A DNA stretch of 64,000 nucleotides from Prochlorococcus sp. AG-409-J16 (GTDB lineage: Bacteria > Cyanobacteriota > Cyanobacteriia > PCC-6307 > Cyanobiaceae). Of this stretch, positions 1 through 8,178 are shown piece after piece (the stretch's first letter is position 1; every line of letters starts with the position of its first letter). A program made the translations under genes and the position numbers. The stretch covers positions 372,001 through 436,000 of the forward strand of contig QCKB01000001.1 of the NCBI GenBank assembly GCA_003215655.1, given 5' to 3'. Under the pieces are notes generated by a model. The model worked only from the letters and a program-made list of their open reading frames with translations, was not told the origin of the DNA and searched no databases.

Positions 1-482
1 CACTCATTTAAGCCAGATTCAAACCAAGTCGGTATTTTTTCAAACCAAGCTGCATTGATGTCATTCTCTCGTGCCTCTACCCTCCAACAACAAGTTCTGC
101 CACAATCCCTATCTAACAAAAAATCATTCGCCCAACCCCATACCAACTCACCACTAGCCTCCATACCTACATTCTCCATTACCCGAAGATCCAAAGCTCC
201 CAAGCCATGTAGTCTCTGCCATTCAGGGAGAAGAGGATCATCTTCATTAACAAGGAATGTGTGGTCAAAATGACCTCTAAGCTTTTCCTCAAAACTACGC
301 AAGCTCGAGAAATCGACGACAAAACCGTATTCATCTCGCTCATGAGCAGTAAACCAAAAAGTAAAGCTTCGGTTATAGCCATGCACAAACTTGCATTTTC
401 CTGGGTGACTCCATTGCCTATGTGTGCAGGGATACCCACCAAAACGCTTGCTACAGGTATAACGAAAGGATGGGATAGACAT
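1..482 (-). CDS. 6-pyruvoyl-tetrahydropterin synthase/QueD-like protein (3' end outside window)
   Basis: This is a T-fold pterin enzyme of the PTPS/QueD family, whose members make 6-carboxy- or 6-pyruvoyl-tetrahydropterin from dihydroneopterin triphosphate. Translating the minus strand from the ATG at 482 gives about 160 residues with no stop before the window edge. Visible landmarks are a THR segment that lines up with the first zinc His, a KCKFVHG segment holding the usual catalytic Cys and a second zinc His, and FDHTFLVN holding the DH catalytic motif. The third zinc ligand, normally the second His of HGH, reads Tyr (HGYN). The true substrate is therefore uncertain. It is divergent from hisIE, with 63 bp between the two starts. 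Confidence 0.75.
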   Translation of the reverse strand, partial: MSIPSFRYTCSKRFGGYPCTHRQWSHPGKCKFVHGYNRSFTFWFTAHERDEYGFVVDFSSLRSFEEKLRGHFDHTFLVNEDDPLLPEWQRLHGLGALDLRVMENVGMEASGELVWGWANDFLLDRDCGRTCCWRVEARENDINAAWFEKIPTWFESGLNE

Positions 483-545
483 CAAAAATCCTCTTAACGT
501 ATCTAAAGGGAATTCAAAGACCAAGTCTTATTTTTCAAGGGCAAA

Positions 546-1220
546 ATGCAACTCCTTAATCAAAACTTCATTGATAACCTCCGCTTTAATAAAGACGGGC
601 TAATACCTGCCATATCACAAGACTGGCTCGATGGTGCCGTACTAATGCTGGCTTGGATGAATCGACTTGCAATTGAAAAGACTATCAAAACTGGAGAAGT
701 TCACTTTTGGAGTCGTTCAAGAAAGGAACTCTGGCATAAAGGAGCTACTAGCGGCCATACTCAAATTCTCAAAGAATTCCGTTATGACTGTGATGCTGAT
801 GTAATTCTGCTAAGTGTCCAGCAAACTGGAAACATTGCTTGTCATACAGGCGCAAGAAGTTGTTTCTTTGAACAAATTGATCAAGACAAAAAAGATGATC
901 CTCTGATAAAAGAGCCCCCAACTGATTCCTGTAGCGAACTTTCCAGAATTATCAATATGAGAAAGGAAGTTCCTCAGAAGAATAGTTATACCAACCACTT
1001 GTTAGATAATGGGGACAATTTAATACTTAAAAAAATTGGCGAAGAATCAACTGAATTTGTAATGGCCTGCAAAGATAAAGACGCGAATGCAATTGCCAAT
1101 GAAGCAGCGGATATAATTTTCCATTTGCAAGTTGCTTTAGCCCATAACTCAGTTAACTGGAAAGATGTTCTTAAGATATTAAAAGAACGCCAAAACGCAC
1201 CTAGGCGATTTAAACCCTAA
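546..1220 (+). CDS. hisI: Bifunctional phosphoribosyl-AMP cyclohydrolase / phosphoribosyl-ATP pyrophosphohydrolase (HisIE)
   Basis: The protein catalyses steps 2 and 3 of histidine biosynthesis in the cytoplasm. Residues 1-125 form the cyclohydrolase half, with [21 protein letters not shown] and the Cys-containing [13 protein letters not shown] stretch that binds metal. Residues 135-224 form the pyrophosphohydrolase half, with [15 protein letters not shown] and the [14 protein letters not shown] helix. At 224 residues it has the normal length of the fused cyanobacterial enzyme. The ATG at 546 is the first in frame. hisG lies elsewhere in this window (18131-18799), so the histidine genes are scattered as is usual in cyanobacteria. 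Confidence 0.97.
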   Translation: MQLLNQNFIDNLRFNKDGLIPAISQDWLDGAVLMLAWMNRLAIEKTIKTGEVHFWSRSRKELWHKGATSGHTQILKEFRYDCDADVILLSVQQTGNIACHTGARSCFFEQIDQDKKDDPLIKEPPTDSCSELSRIINMRKEVPQKNSYTNHLLDNGDNLILKKIGEESTEFVMACKDKDANAIANEAADIIFHLQVALAHNSVNWKDVLKILKERQNAPRRFKP

Positions 1221-1331
1221 TTTTTCGATTACAAAGTCAAGCAATATTAATTGCATAAAGCTAGCAATCAATTCATGCCGTTGTTATTTAAATTTTAGAT
1301 AAGTTGTGCTACTACTAACTTCAAAAGCCAA

Positions 1332-1802
1332 TCACGATCCACCGAGACCAATCCCACGTGCCATACAAGTAGCAAGCAGTGGAATTGCGGCAAATCCAGC
1401 TATTTCAAAATTAAGAATCCAACCCAAGCGAACAACTAATCCCTTTGGGACTAAAGGTAGTTCCCCCTTTCGTAGTGGTATCACCCAAAGTATGTAAGTA
1501 ATTGTTGGGTAAAGAGATAATGCACCTACAAATACAAACAGACCTACTTTCAACCAAAACAAGGGATTTGCAGTATAAAAGTCACTACCTTGCCCAAAAT
1601 ACAAGACTCGTAAAATCCCACTTGTTAAAAGAGCTAAGCCAGCAATTCCATAAAAAACGTCAGTAATTACCATTGCTATCGCCTCACCTCTATTTGGATT
1701 TTCCCTCAAAAGCCTTCTCTCTAAGACCAGGGCGGCGAAGCAAACCATGAAGCTTAGATAATGAATGTAGCCAACAAAAGCATTGTTAAAAGCCTGAGGC
1801 AT
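1332..1802 (-). CDS. DUF2214 family integral membrane protein
   Basis: This 156-residue, strongly hydrophobic protein has about four predicted membrane helices: near residues 8-27, 45-65, 82-105 and 128-148. The opening AFVGYIHYLSFMVCFAALVLER and the central GIAGLALLTSGILRVLYFGQG match what I recall of the DUF2214 family, found in cyanobacteria and proteobacteria. No function is established. It converges on hisIE across a 111-bp spacer and has its own 232-bp upstream region shared with the divergent sigma factor gene. Confidence 0.75.
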   Translation of the reverse strand: MPQAFNNAFVGYIHYLSFMVCFAALVLERRLLRENPNRGEAIAMVITDVFYGIAGLALLTSGILRVLYFGQGSDFYTANPLFWLKVGLFVFVGALSLYPTITYILWVIPLRKGELPLVPKGLVVRLGWILNFEIAGFAAIPLLATCMARGIGLGGS

Positions 1803-2034
1803 AAAAAGAGACTCCCAAAATGTATTGGGCAGGATGATTTCCTAAAACAATAGCGACATGACGCACCAAGAATAGGCATCCCAATAAGTCCTAAACAATC
1901 ATCAACAACAAGGCTTGTCAGTGCTTCCTAAAGAAACTATTCAATAGGGAATAAATAATTAATTCCGAACACTTCCTTACAGAGGAAGAATGTAATGGCT
2001 TTGGCCCTAGCTTAAATAAAGAAAGGGTTTCGAA

Positions 2035-2970
2035 ATGATGAGTTCCCTAAGCGCTTATCTAAGCGAGATTGGCCGCCACCAACTCTTAACTCCCGAACAA
2101 GAGTTAACCATGGGACGTAAAGTCCAGGCAATGATGGCGATCATTGAGCCCTGTCGACTTGCAGGAGGCAAGGGAAAAGAATGCGAATATACAGATGAAC
2201 AACTAAGAATTATTCATATAGGTGAAAAAGCTAAGAATCAGATGATCACTGCCAACTTAAGACTTGTTGTAAACCTGGCTAAGAAATATCAAGGGAAAGG
2301 TCTAGAACTGCTTGACCTTATTCAGGAAGGGACTTTAGGGCTAAGTAGAGCTGTAGAGAAATATGATCCTGCAAGAGGCCATAGATTTTCGACATATGCA
2401 TATTGGTGGATTCGCCAAGGCCTCAACCGAGCCCTATCTACCCAAAGCAGAACTATACGCATTCCAGTAAATGTAAATGAGAAGTTAACGAAGCTAAGAG
2501 CAGCAAAAGCGCGACTAATGCAAATAAGTGGTTTATCTCCCACTGCTAATCAACTTTCAGAAACGTTAAACCTTCCCTTAGAAGAAGTAGAAGAGCTTCT
2601 TGCTTGTGAGCTGCGAAGCATAACTCTTAGTCTGCAGGGAGTTATTAAATCAAAAACAGATCCCTCCGAATTAGGAGATATCCTGCCTAGTGAAGAAATT
2701 CCTCCTTTGGAACTTGCTGAATTAGCAGAGCGCAGCGACTGTGCGTGGAAATTACTTAACAAAGCAAATCTCACCCCGAAGGAGACAACTGTTGTCAAAC
2801 TCCGATTTGGCCTAGATGGAACCCATGAGTGGAGAACACTAGCAGAAGTGGCTAGGCATATGCATTGCAGCAGAGAGTATTGCAGACAAGTCGTTCAAAG
2901 AGCTCTCCGAAAACTAAGGAAGGCAAGTGTTCAAAGCGGACTACTAGAAAGCACTTTCTGTAACAACTAA
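2035..2970 (+). CDS. RNA polymerase sigma factor, group 2 (SigA-related)
   Basis: This non-essential-type sigma-70 factor of 311 residues directs RNA polymerase to alternative promoters. Region 1.2 is the opening YLSEIGRHQLLTPEQE. Region 2 runs through NLRLVVNLAKKYQ, LLDLIQEGTLGL and the -10 recognition helix FSTYAYWWIRQGLNRAL. Region 3 occupies roughly residues 150-225. Region 4, with its helix-turn-helix, ends the protein (LAEVARHMHCSREYCRQVVQRALRKLRK). The long acidic N-terminal region 1.1 of the principal factor is absent, which supports group 2. Two tandem ATGs (2035 and 2038) are possible starts. Which paralogue it is cannot be told by eye. Confidence 0.93.
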   Translation: MMSSLSAYLSEIGRHQLLTPEQELTMGRKVQAMMAIIEPCRLAGGKGKECEYTDEQLRIIHIGEKAKNQMITANLRLVVNLAKKYQGKGLELLDLIQEGTLGLSRAVEKYDPARGHRFSTYAYWWIRQGLNRALSTQSRTIRIPVNVNEKLTKLRAAKARLMQISGLSPTANQLSETLNLPLEEVEELLACELRSITLSLQGVIKSKTDPSELGDILPSEEIPPLELAELAERSDCAWKLLNKANLTPKETTVVKLRFGLDGTHEWRTLAEVARHMHCSREYCRQVVQRALRKLRKASVQSGLLESTFCNN

Positions 2971-2999
2971 CTTTTATACATCACTCAAACAATTTCTGA

Positions 3000-3032
3000 G
3001 GTTTTAGACAAAGCCTAAACCAATTATTTTTA
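3000..3032 (+). terminator. Probable rho-independent terminator after the sigma factor gene
   Basis: GGTTTTAG pairs with CTAAACC, with one bulged T, around a 7-nt loop. A T-rich stretch (AATTATTTTTA) follows. The hairpin sits 30 bp past the sigma factor stop codon. The stem is modest. Confidence 0.45.
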
Positions 3033-3251
3033 TAGAAATCGAAAACTGCGTCATTTCTTTTTAACTGGATACTTCTGACTATCATCAAAAAGATAATAGA
3101 AAATTACTTCAAAAAATGTTGCATTCCACTGGCATTAGTCACAGTTAGGTTGTATTTAAAGAAAAGGAGCAAAATTAACCAACAATGAAGGCTGACTCTT
3201 TCTCTGAAATCCTAAAAAAGAGTGGGCTCAAAACTTTTACCGAGGTTGCCA

Positions 3252-3566
3252 ATGTCTCCATGGACTAAGGACATGGAAGAAGATCTTGCTGGAATAATCA
3301 AAGACTGGCTGAAGCAACAAGGACGAACCCAAGCAGATCTTGGAAAGAGTCTTCAAGCCGTTTCTTCAAGGATGCCCGCATTAATAGAAGTTCTAGAACG
3401 TGATTATCAACTTGGAGGGCTACCGAAGATCGCCTCACATCTTTGCTCAGTAGAGAATGAATGGAACAATTCTTTAGAGGGTACACCTCTACCCTCAATC
3501 AATACAGACCCATTTGGACAATTAGACCTTCTCTTAGAAGAGATCAAAGAAGACTGTACTAACTGA
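3252..3566 (+). CDS. Conserved-looking hypothetical protein, possibly frameshifted at its 5' end
   Basis: I do not recognise a named family. From the ATG at 3252, which has GAGG six bases upstream, the product is 104 residues: soluble, with a helical centre (GIIKDWLKQQGRTQADLGKSL) resembling a small helix-turn-helix, and an acidic C terminus. An in-frame GTG at 3222 is an alternative start. An ATG at 3185 in a different frame opens a 27-codon reading frame that ends inside this gene at 3268. Its amino-acid character (FSEILKKSGLKTFTEVAN) would run smoothly into PWTKDMEEDL if one base were skipped. Either the gene has a +1 frameshift or sequence error here, or 3185-3268 is an overlapping upstream ORF. 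Confidence 0.6.
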   Translation: MSPWTKDMEEDLAGIIKDWLKQQGRTQADLGKSLQAVSSRMPALIEVLERDYQLGGLPKIASHLCSVENEWNNSLEGTPLPSINTDPFGQLDLLLEEIKEDCTN

Positions 3567-3697
3567 AATCCATTCAAACAATGCTCTTAACCTTTCCAAC
3601 AAATGCTAATCTGCTTGAAATTATAAAAAATCTTGCTCCTTAGCGGCTTTAGAGTTGAATTTATCCAGCAATCATCTTCATTGATTTCATCTTTAAC

Positions 3698-3883
3698 TCA
3701 AGAAGTTTCTCCCCATCGGCGACCAATTTCGAAGCCCCAAGACTTTGCAAGAGCAACTACCTGCTTGTGGTTAATACAAGAGGCAAGCTCTTCTCTCCTT
3801 TCTGGAAAGTGATCAAGAGACTTAACCATTTCATTAAGCTGATCAACCTTGAACAAAAACCTCCTCAAGTCCTCTTCGGCCAT
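3698..3883 (-). CDS. Nif11-like domain small protein
   Basis: This 61-residue soluble protein has the outline of the Nif11 domain: a short amphipathic start (EEDLRRFLFKVDQLNEMV), a central charged helix, and the typical end VVALAKSWGFEI. Nif11 domains also serve as leader peptides of prochlorosin-type lanthipeptides in picocyanobacteria. This one stops 10 residues after the domain and shows neither a GG/GA cleavage site nor a Cys/Ser/Thr-rich core, so it looks like a stand-alone protein of unknown role rather than a natural-product precursor. No lanthipeptide synthetase is nearby. It is divergent from the cytochrome gene at 4198. Confidence 0.7.
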   Translation of the reverse strand: MAEEDLRRFLFKVDQLNEMVKSLDHFPERREELASCINHKQVVALAKSWGFEIGRRWGETS

Positions 3884-4197
3884 AAAAAGTAAGCGGAGCG
3901 AAAGGAAAACCGGTTTCCTAATCTATTTATTATGTATCAGTTAAAGGAATGTAGTCAATTCAAAGGGAATTTATTTGCAACCAGCAAATCTTTAAAAACC
4001 AAAAGATTCCATCTAATAAGCTGTAGAGTTTAAAAGCTTTCAGAAATCAATTTAAATACCATAAGCAGAAAAGTCCAAAATCATGGCAGGAGAAAATAGA
4101 CAATGAAAACATAAACAAATATCTAACATATAAAGCAATTCCAGTGCATCTAGTTTAAATTAATTATAATATATATCCCTTATATAATCAATCTAAT
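3884..4197. promoter_or_regulatory. Divergent intergenic region, Nif11-like gene / cytochrome gene
   Basis: These 314 bp hold no convincing ORF. An inverted repeat at 3903-3919 (arms AGGAAA and TTTCCT around ACCGG) lies 20-36 bp upstream of the Nif11-like start and could be an operator or a 5'-UTR hairpin. Near the cytochrome gene the sequence is very AT-rich, with TATAAT at 4165-4170 and again at 4183-4188. No Shine-Dalgarno sequence precedes the ATG at 4198, so the cytochrome mRNA may have a very short leader. Confidence 0.4.
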
Positions 4198-4557
4198 ATG
4201 AAACAGGTCTTCAGAAAAGGAATTAAAAAGATCATACTCCAAGCACTCATTCTTATGCTCATTTTATTTTCCCCTCTGCAATGTTATGCCCTAGAGATGA
4301 CTTCAGGTGAATCACTCTTTAATAAGAACTGTTCAAGTTGTCATTTAAATGGTGGGAACATTATTCGAAGAGGAAAAACACTAAAGCTATCAGCACTCAA
4401 GAGCAGAGGATTAGACAACCCTGAAGCCATAGCAAAAATAGCTAGTGACGGTATAGGAATCATGAGTGGCTACAAAGAGGTTCTGGGCAATGGCGGCGAT
4501 GAACTTGTTGCAGTCTGGATATGGGAACAAGCTCAAAACGCCTGGGTCCAAGAATAA
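4198..4557 (+). CDS. Cytochrome c6-like (PetJ-family) c-type cytochrome
   Basis: A small soluble lumenal electron carrier of 119 residues. The signal peptide covers about residues 1-31 (basic start, hydrophobic core, cleavage probably after CYA). The haem-binding motif is CSSCH at residues 45-49, and Met89 in GIGIMSGYKEVL is the likely axial ligand. The family carries electrons from cytochrome b6f to photosystem I. The Met environment differs from the MPAF of the classical PetJ, which suggests one of the low-potential c6-like paralogues (c6B/c6C) whose partner is unsettled. The 3' end overlaps the convergent YciI gene by 25 bp. Confidence 0.85.
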   Translation: MKQVFRKGIKKIILQALILMLILFSPLQCYALEMTSGESLFNKNCSSCHLNGGNIIRRGKTLKLSALKSRGLDNPEAIAKIASDGIGIMSGYKEVLGNGGDELVAVWIWEQAQNAWVQE

Positions 4558-4802
4558 ACCTCAAATGAAGTCCAAATCCTCTCTTTTGTGTATATGTCTT
4601 GTTCAATTAGGTATTTAACATCTTCAAGATGCTCAGCCTCAAAAATACCAAAAACATATTTATTGCATTTTGTTGGACCAAGCGTGATAAGAGTGCCTTT
4701 CTCTTTAAGTGATGCAAGCCTGCTTAGATGCTCTTCGCGAAATGGTTCTCGCTTTTTAATAGCATCATCACAGTATGTGCCCCAAAGAACAAATCGATCC
4801 AT
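4533..4802 (-). CDS. YciI-like protein
   Basis: This 89-residue cytoplasmic protein belongs to the YCII-related superfamily, a dimeric ferredoxin-like fold with a conserved His/Asp pair. Visible features are the strand opening MDRFVLWGTY, the REEHLSRLASLKEKG helix, the Gly-rich turn TLITLGPT, and VFGIFEAEHLEDVKYLIEQD leading to the C-terminal strand. The cellular substrate is not known. It overlaps the cytochrome gene tail to tail by 25 bp. Confidence 0.8.
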   Translation of the reverse strand: MDRFVLWGTYCDDAIKKREPFREEHLSRLASLKEKGTLITLGPTKCNKYVFGIFEAEHLEDVKYLIEQDIYTKERIWTSFEVYSWTQAF

Positions 4803-4903
4803 AAAAATAAATTAAAGAACCTGTGAAAAAAATAACCACTAAATATTGACACGAAAGGGTAGGAAAAAGCTATATTATTTATTAGATCTCTAATCTACTG
4901 ATC

Positions 4904-5272
4904 ATGCTCACTGGTCGCGACCTTCTAGCAAAAGTAAAAGAACTAGGTGATGTAAGCAAGTCTGATCTGGTTCGTGCCTGTGGATATGTTTCCACCAAAA
5001 AAAGTGGTGGCGAGCGTCTTAATTTTACAGCCTTCTATGAATCACTTCTAGAGGCCAAGGGAGTAAGTATTGGTGATACCGGAACAACTGAGGTAGGCAA
5101 AGCAGGTCGTAAACTTAACTATATAGCTACAGTTCAAGGTAATGGAAATCTATTAATCGGAAAGGCTTATACAGCATTACTCGATCTCAAACCAGGAGAC
5201 GAATTTGAAATAAAGCTTGGTAGAAAGCAAATAAGACTGAAGCCTGCTGGATCAGAAGATACCGATGATTAG
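4904..5272 (+). CDS. AbrB-like transcriptional regulator (cyAbrB family)
   Basis: This 122-residue protein matches the cyanobacterial AbrB-like regulators, which bind DNA and influence carbon/nitrogen balance and cell division. Residues 1-50 (GRDLLAKVKELGDVSKSDLVRACGY and RLNFTAFYESLLEAKG) are the helical N-terminal part. The C-terminal beta-rich swapped-hairpin part is about residues 65-115 (LIGKAYTALLDLKPGDEFEIKLGRKQIRL). Cyanobacteria carry two conserved clades, and I cannot assign this copy by eye. It stands alone, convergent with trpA. Confidence 0.88.
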   Translation: MLTGRDLLAKVKELGDVSKSDLVRACGYVSTKKSGGERLNFTAFYESLLEAKGVSIGDTGTTEVGKAGRKLNYIATVQGNGNLLIGKAYTALLDLKPGDEFEIKLGRKQIRLKPAGSEDTDD

Positions 5273-5306
5273 TTTATCAATATAAAAAAAACTTTTTATA
5301 ACTAAG

Positions 5307-5343
5307 CACCTTCAATAAAAAAACTAGAAGCTTATTCAAGGTG
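5307..5343. terminator. Bidirectional terminator between abrB-like gene and trpA
   Basis: CACCTTCAATAA and TTATTCAAGGTG form a 12-bp stem with one mismatch around a 13-nt loop. T-rich sequence follows on the plus strand, and a run of A (T on the minus strand) lies on the other side. A second, shorter hairpin (TCTTCC/GGAAGA) is at 5351-5368. The position between convergent genes fits a shared terminator. Confidence 0.55.
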
Positions 5344-5382
5344 TTTAGTTTCTTCCTTCAGAGGAAGATACAAAAAGTTGAT

Positions 5383-6222
5383 TTATAAATCTGCTGCTTT
5401 GCGAAGTTCCTCGCAAAAAAGGCCTGCTTGCTCTACCTCAGATCCATTCTCAGCAAGAGCAATATGATTAACAAGTGCACTTCCTACAATCGCACCATCA
5501 GCCCCCCAACTACGAACTTGTTGAATTTGCTTTGGTCCTGAAATACCAAATCCAATTGCCACAGGATTATCAGAGGATCTCTTTAAGTCTTTTACTAATG
5601 TTTCAACACGTTCTTCCAAAACTGAACGTACACCAGTCACTCCAGTAACACTTACCAAATAAGTAAATCCCCTACTTCTTTCTGAAATTCTTTCCATACG
5701 CGTCGGTGTAGTAGTTGGAGCAACTAGTAGAACTAAGTCAATACCTCTTGCTTCAGCAATCGGAGAAAGACGCTCTGCTTCTTCTAGAGGAAGATCAGGA
5801 ACAACAAGTCCTACAGCTCCGGCCTCTGAAGCTTCATCACAGAAACGCTCCATACCTAAATTAAGTAATGGATTGCTATAAGTGAAAAGAATAATTGGTA
5901 CCGTTAGTTTCCCTCTCAAACTTTTGAGCATCTCTAATACTCGTGGTGTAGTTGTACCTGAATTTAAAGATCTTGCTGCTGCAGCTTGGATAACAGGGCC
6001 ATCTGCCAAAGGATCGCTATAAGGTATACCTAACTCAATCATATCTGCACCAGAATCTTGCAGTCTTAGTAAAATCTCTCTAGAGATTTCTATATCTGGA
6101 TCACCAGCCATAATGAAGGGCATAAGAGCAATACGACCTTCCCCCTTTAGTCTTAAAAACCTACTAGCAATAATGCTCCGGGGGGGTTTGTTTACCTTCA
6201 GTAAATCTTCTTTAAGAGTCAT
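5383..6222 (-). CDS. trpA: Tryptophan synthase alpha subunit
   Basis: The enzyme cleaves indole-3-glycerol phosphate to indole, which it channels to TrpB. The 279-residue TIM barrel has the catalytic Glu63 in [10 protein letters not shown] and Asp74 in PLADGPV, the same spacing as E49/D60 of the Salmonella enzyme. Other landmarks are the phosphate-binding IGFGISGP and [15 protein letters not shown] near the C terminus. It is the last gene of the minus-strand run ndhL - DUF3007 - trpA and sits 51 bp after the DUF3007 stop. Confidence 0.97.
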   Translation of the reverse strand: MTLKEDLLKVNKPPRSIIASRFLRLKGEGRIALMPFIMAGDPDIEISREILLRLQDSGADMIELGIPYSDPLADGPVIQAAAARSLNSGTTTPRVLEMLKSLRGKLTVPIILFTYSNPLLNLGMERFCDEASEAGAVGLVVPDLPLEEAERLSPIAEARGIDLVLLVAPTTTPTRMERISERSRGFTYLVSVTGVTGVRSVLEERVETLVKDLKRSSDNPVAIGFGISGPKQIQQVRSWGADGAIVGSALVNHIALAENGSEVEQAGLFCEELRKAADL

Positions 6223-6273
6223 TTTGCAGAAATGGAACTAGTAAATATAAATAGATTGATGTATCTGAGCCAC

Positions 6274-6627
6274 CTAAATAGATTCCCTTTCATTCTCAAG
6301 ACCTTCTAGAAGCTTAATCCTATCTTCTTCGGGCAGAGCATCAAAAGTTGCCTGAAGTTCAGCCTCTGTCATTGCCTCATATGCCTTGCGATAACGCCTT
6401 CGTTGTTCCATAAAAGTCATATTACCGTTAACTACTCGAAACAAATATGAAGCAGTCCAAACAACTACCAAGAAGATAAGAATTGCTTCTGAGGCTATCC
6501 CAGCAGGAGCCGCATCAAATCCAAAAAGTCTGAAGCCTCCATAGCCCAATCCACCTACAGCTAAAACCAAAAAGCCCAACTGAATAACCTTTGCTCGTGT
6601 CAAATGTCTAAGCCTCGTCTTGACCAT
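6274..6627 (-). CDS. DUF3007 family membrane protein
   Basis: This protein of up to 117 residues has two membrane helices (about residues 15-34 and 44-63). They are followed by a soluble acidic tail with [29 protein letters not shown], the pattern I associate with DUF3007 of cyanobacteria and chloroplasts. From the ATG at 6627 it would overlap ndhL by 20 bp. A TTG at 6603, just after the ndhL stop and preceded by GAGG at good spacing, is the better-supported start (109 residues). Its position between ndhL and trpA suggests, but does not show, a link to the NDH-1 complex. Confidence 0.8.
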   Translation of the reverse strand: MVKTRLRHLTRAKVIQLGFLVLAVGGLGYGGFRLFGFDAAPAGIASEAILIFLVVVWTASYLFRVVNGNMTFMEQRRRYRKAYEAMTEAELQATFDALPEEDRIKLLEGLENERESI

Positions 6628-6859
6628 TCAAGCGGAGATTTAAAAAAGGTGAAAACAAAATCAAGCCAGGAAAAAATAGGAATACAAAACCATAAACCAG
6701 TAATCGTTCATATTTGCCCATAATGTGCCATCGTGTACTCATCCAAAAATACAAACCCAAAGGTATGACAATCAAATAAAGACCTCCCACAACTGCAAAC
6801 ATCGCGGGCACCAACAAAGAGTTGTTTGAAATTTGGCTGTCTATTGCCTGCAAAGTCAC
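6608..6859 (-). CDS. ndhL: NAD(P)H-quinone oxidoreductase subunit L
   Basis: NdhL is a small membrane subunit specific to the cyanobacterial and chloroplast NDH-1 complex, which drives cyclic electron flow and CO2 uptake in thylakoids. The 83-residue protein has two membrane helices, about residues 14-38 and 50-70, joined by [20 protein letters not shown], a typical NdhL segment. It heads the run with DUF3007 and trpA. Its start lies 62 bp from the divergent tRNA-Leu. Confidence 0.93.
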   Translation of the reverse strand: MTLQAIDSQISNNSLLVPAMFAVVGGLYLIVIPLGLYFWMSTRWHIMGKYERLLVYGFVFLFFPGLILFSPFLNLRLNGQDEA

Positions 6860-6921
6860 AATTAAGAGCAGAATACATCGTGAATCTAGGATGGATTGAG
6901 GGCATAGGCCTAACTAATGTC

Positions 6922-7007
6922 GGGGGCATGGCGGAATTGGTAGACGCAAGCGACTTAAAATCGCTAGTCCTGAAGAGGATGTGGGGGTTCAAGTCCCCCT
7001 GCCCCCA
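6922..7007 (+). tRNA. tRNA-Leu (anticodon UAA), no intron
   Basis: The acceptor stem GGGGGCA (6922-6928) pairs with TGCCCCC (7000-7006), followed by discriminator A. The anticodon stem AGCGA/TCGCT encloses the loop CTTAAAA, giving anticodon TAA at 6956-6958. A leucine-type long variable arm and a GGTTCAAGTCC T-arm are present. CCA is not encoded. The group I intron that interrupts this tRNA in many cyanobacteria is absent. Confidence 0.97.
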
Positions 7008-7110
7008 CTCTTAAAAATCCCATCAAAACCATCTCAAGAATCAAAAAACTTCAGAATCAATATCCTCTAGAAGAAAGTTTCTAATAGGCTTAAAAGTCTC
7101 TTAACCAAAA

Positions 7111-8178
7111 TCACTGATCCAACTCAATAGACCAACTCAAGGTCTCCCCTGCATGAAAGGGCAAAATCTTCTCAATAGAGTTGGTTGCATTAACGACCTC
7201 GAAAAAAGTAGGTACAACTTGAGTTTTTTTAACAATCGTTAGGGACGAGGTATTCAATGGAAGGCCGTAAAAAGCTGGGCCATGTTCACTTGCGAAAGCC
7301 TCAAAATAATCCAAGGCACCTTCCTCTTCAAAAACTTCGATATAACTTTCAAGAGCATTTGGAGCATTAAAAATTCCTGCACATCCGCAAGAGTTCTCTT
7401 TCGCAGATCGGGTATGTGGTGCCGAATCAGTACCAAGAAAGAAACAAGCCTTTCCACTAGTTGCTGCACGTCGTAGCGCTAAACGATGGCGCTCTCGTTT
7501 GGCTACGGGAAGGCAATAAAAATCACTTCGAAAACCACCAGCAAACATTGCATTGCGATTAATTCTTAAATGATGAGGAGTAATTGTCGCTGCTACGTTC
7601 GAGCCACTTCCCTCTACAAATTCAACTGCTTGCTCTGTAGTGATGTGCTCAAGTACAACACGAAGATCTGGATGGCGATTCAATAACGGTGACAAATGAT
7701 TTTCAATAAAATACGCCTCTCTATCAAAAATATCTATATCCGGATCAACGACTTCACCATGAATTAATAATGGCATCCCAATTCGAGCCATTGTCTCTAC
7801 CAAGGAGTCAATAACTGTTAAATCACTAACTCCATCTTCTGAATTAGTTGTTGAGTGAGCTGGATAGAGCTTTGCTGCACTAAAAACATCTTCAATGTAT
7901 CCCCGCTCTAAAACATCTTCAGGAAAATTATCCGTTAGGTAGGCTGTCATCAAAGGTGTAAAAGAAACACCAGTAGGAAGTGATTCAAGAATCCTTTCCC
8001 TATAAGCCACCGCAGCATCAATACTCTTTATAGGAGGGTTAAGGTTAGGCATAACAATCGCCCTTCTAAAGACCCTGGCTGTACTCTCAACAACTGCCTT
8101 CAAAATCGGACCATCTCTTAGGTGGACATGCCAATCATCTGGTTGTCGAATAGTTAATCGTTCAGAGGAAGAGGTCAA
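7111..8178 (-). CDS. pyrC: Dihydroorotase
   Basis: The enzyme interconverts carbamoyl-aspartate and dihydroorotate in pyrimidine synthesis. Metal-site motifs of the single-domain PyrC type are visible: DDWHVHLRDG (HxH), the carbamylated Lys in AAKLYPA, LLIHGEV, LEHITT, ITPHHL and LGTDSAPH. I chose the TTG at 8178 because AAGGAG lies eight bases upstream and the resulting 355 residues match the E. coli type (about 348). The first in-frame ATG (8253) would add 25 residues that do not look like the family. Confidence 0.93.
   Translation of the reverse strand: MTSSSERLTIRQPDDWHVHLRDGPILKAVVESTARVFRRAIVMPNLNPPIKSIDAAVAYRERILESLPTGVSFTPLMTAYLTDNFPEDVLERGYIEDVFSAAKLYPAHSTTNSEDGVSDLTVIDSLVETMARIGMPLLIHGEVVDPDIDIFDREAYFIENHLSPLLNRHPDLRVVLEHITTEQAVEFVEGSGSNVAATITPHHLRINRNAMFAGGFRSDFYCLPVAKRERHRLALRRAATSGKACFFLGTDSAPHTRSAKENSCGCAGIFNAPNALESYIEVFEEEGALDYFEAFASEHGPAFYGLPLNTSSLTIVKKTQVVPTFFEVVNATNSIEKILPFHAGETLSWSIELDQ

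Noticed and set aside
3698-3883. Prochlorosin (lanthipeptide) precursor
   Set aside because: The Nif11-like domain is followed by only about 10 residues, with no GG cleavage site or Cys/Ser/Thr core, and no synthetase nearby.
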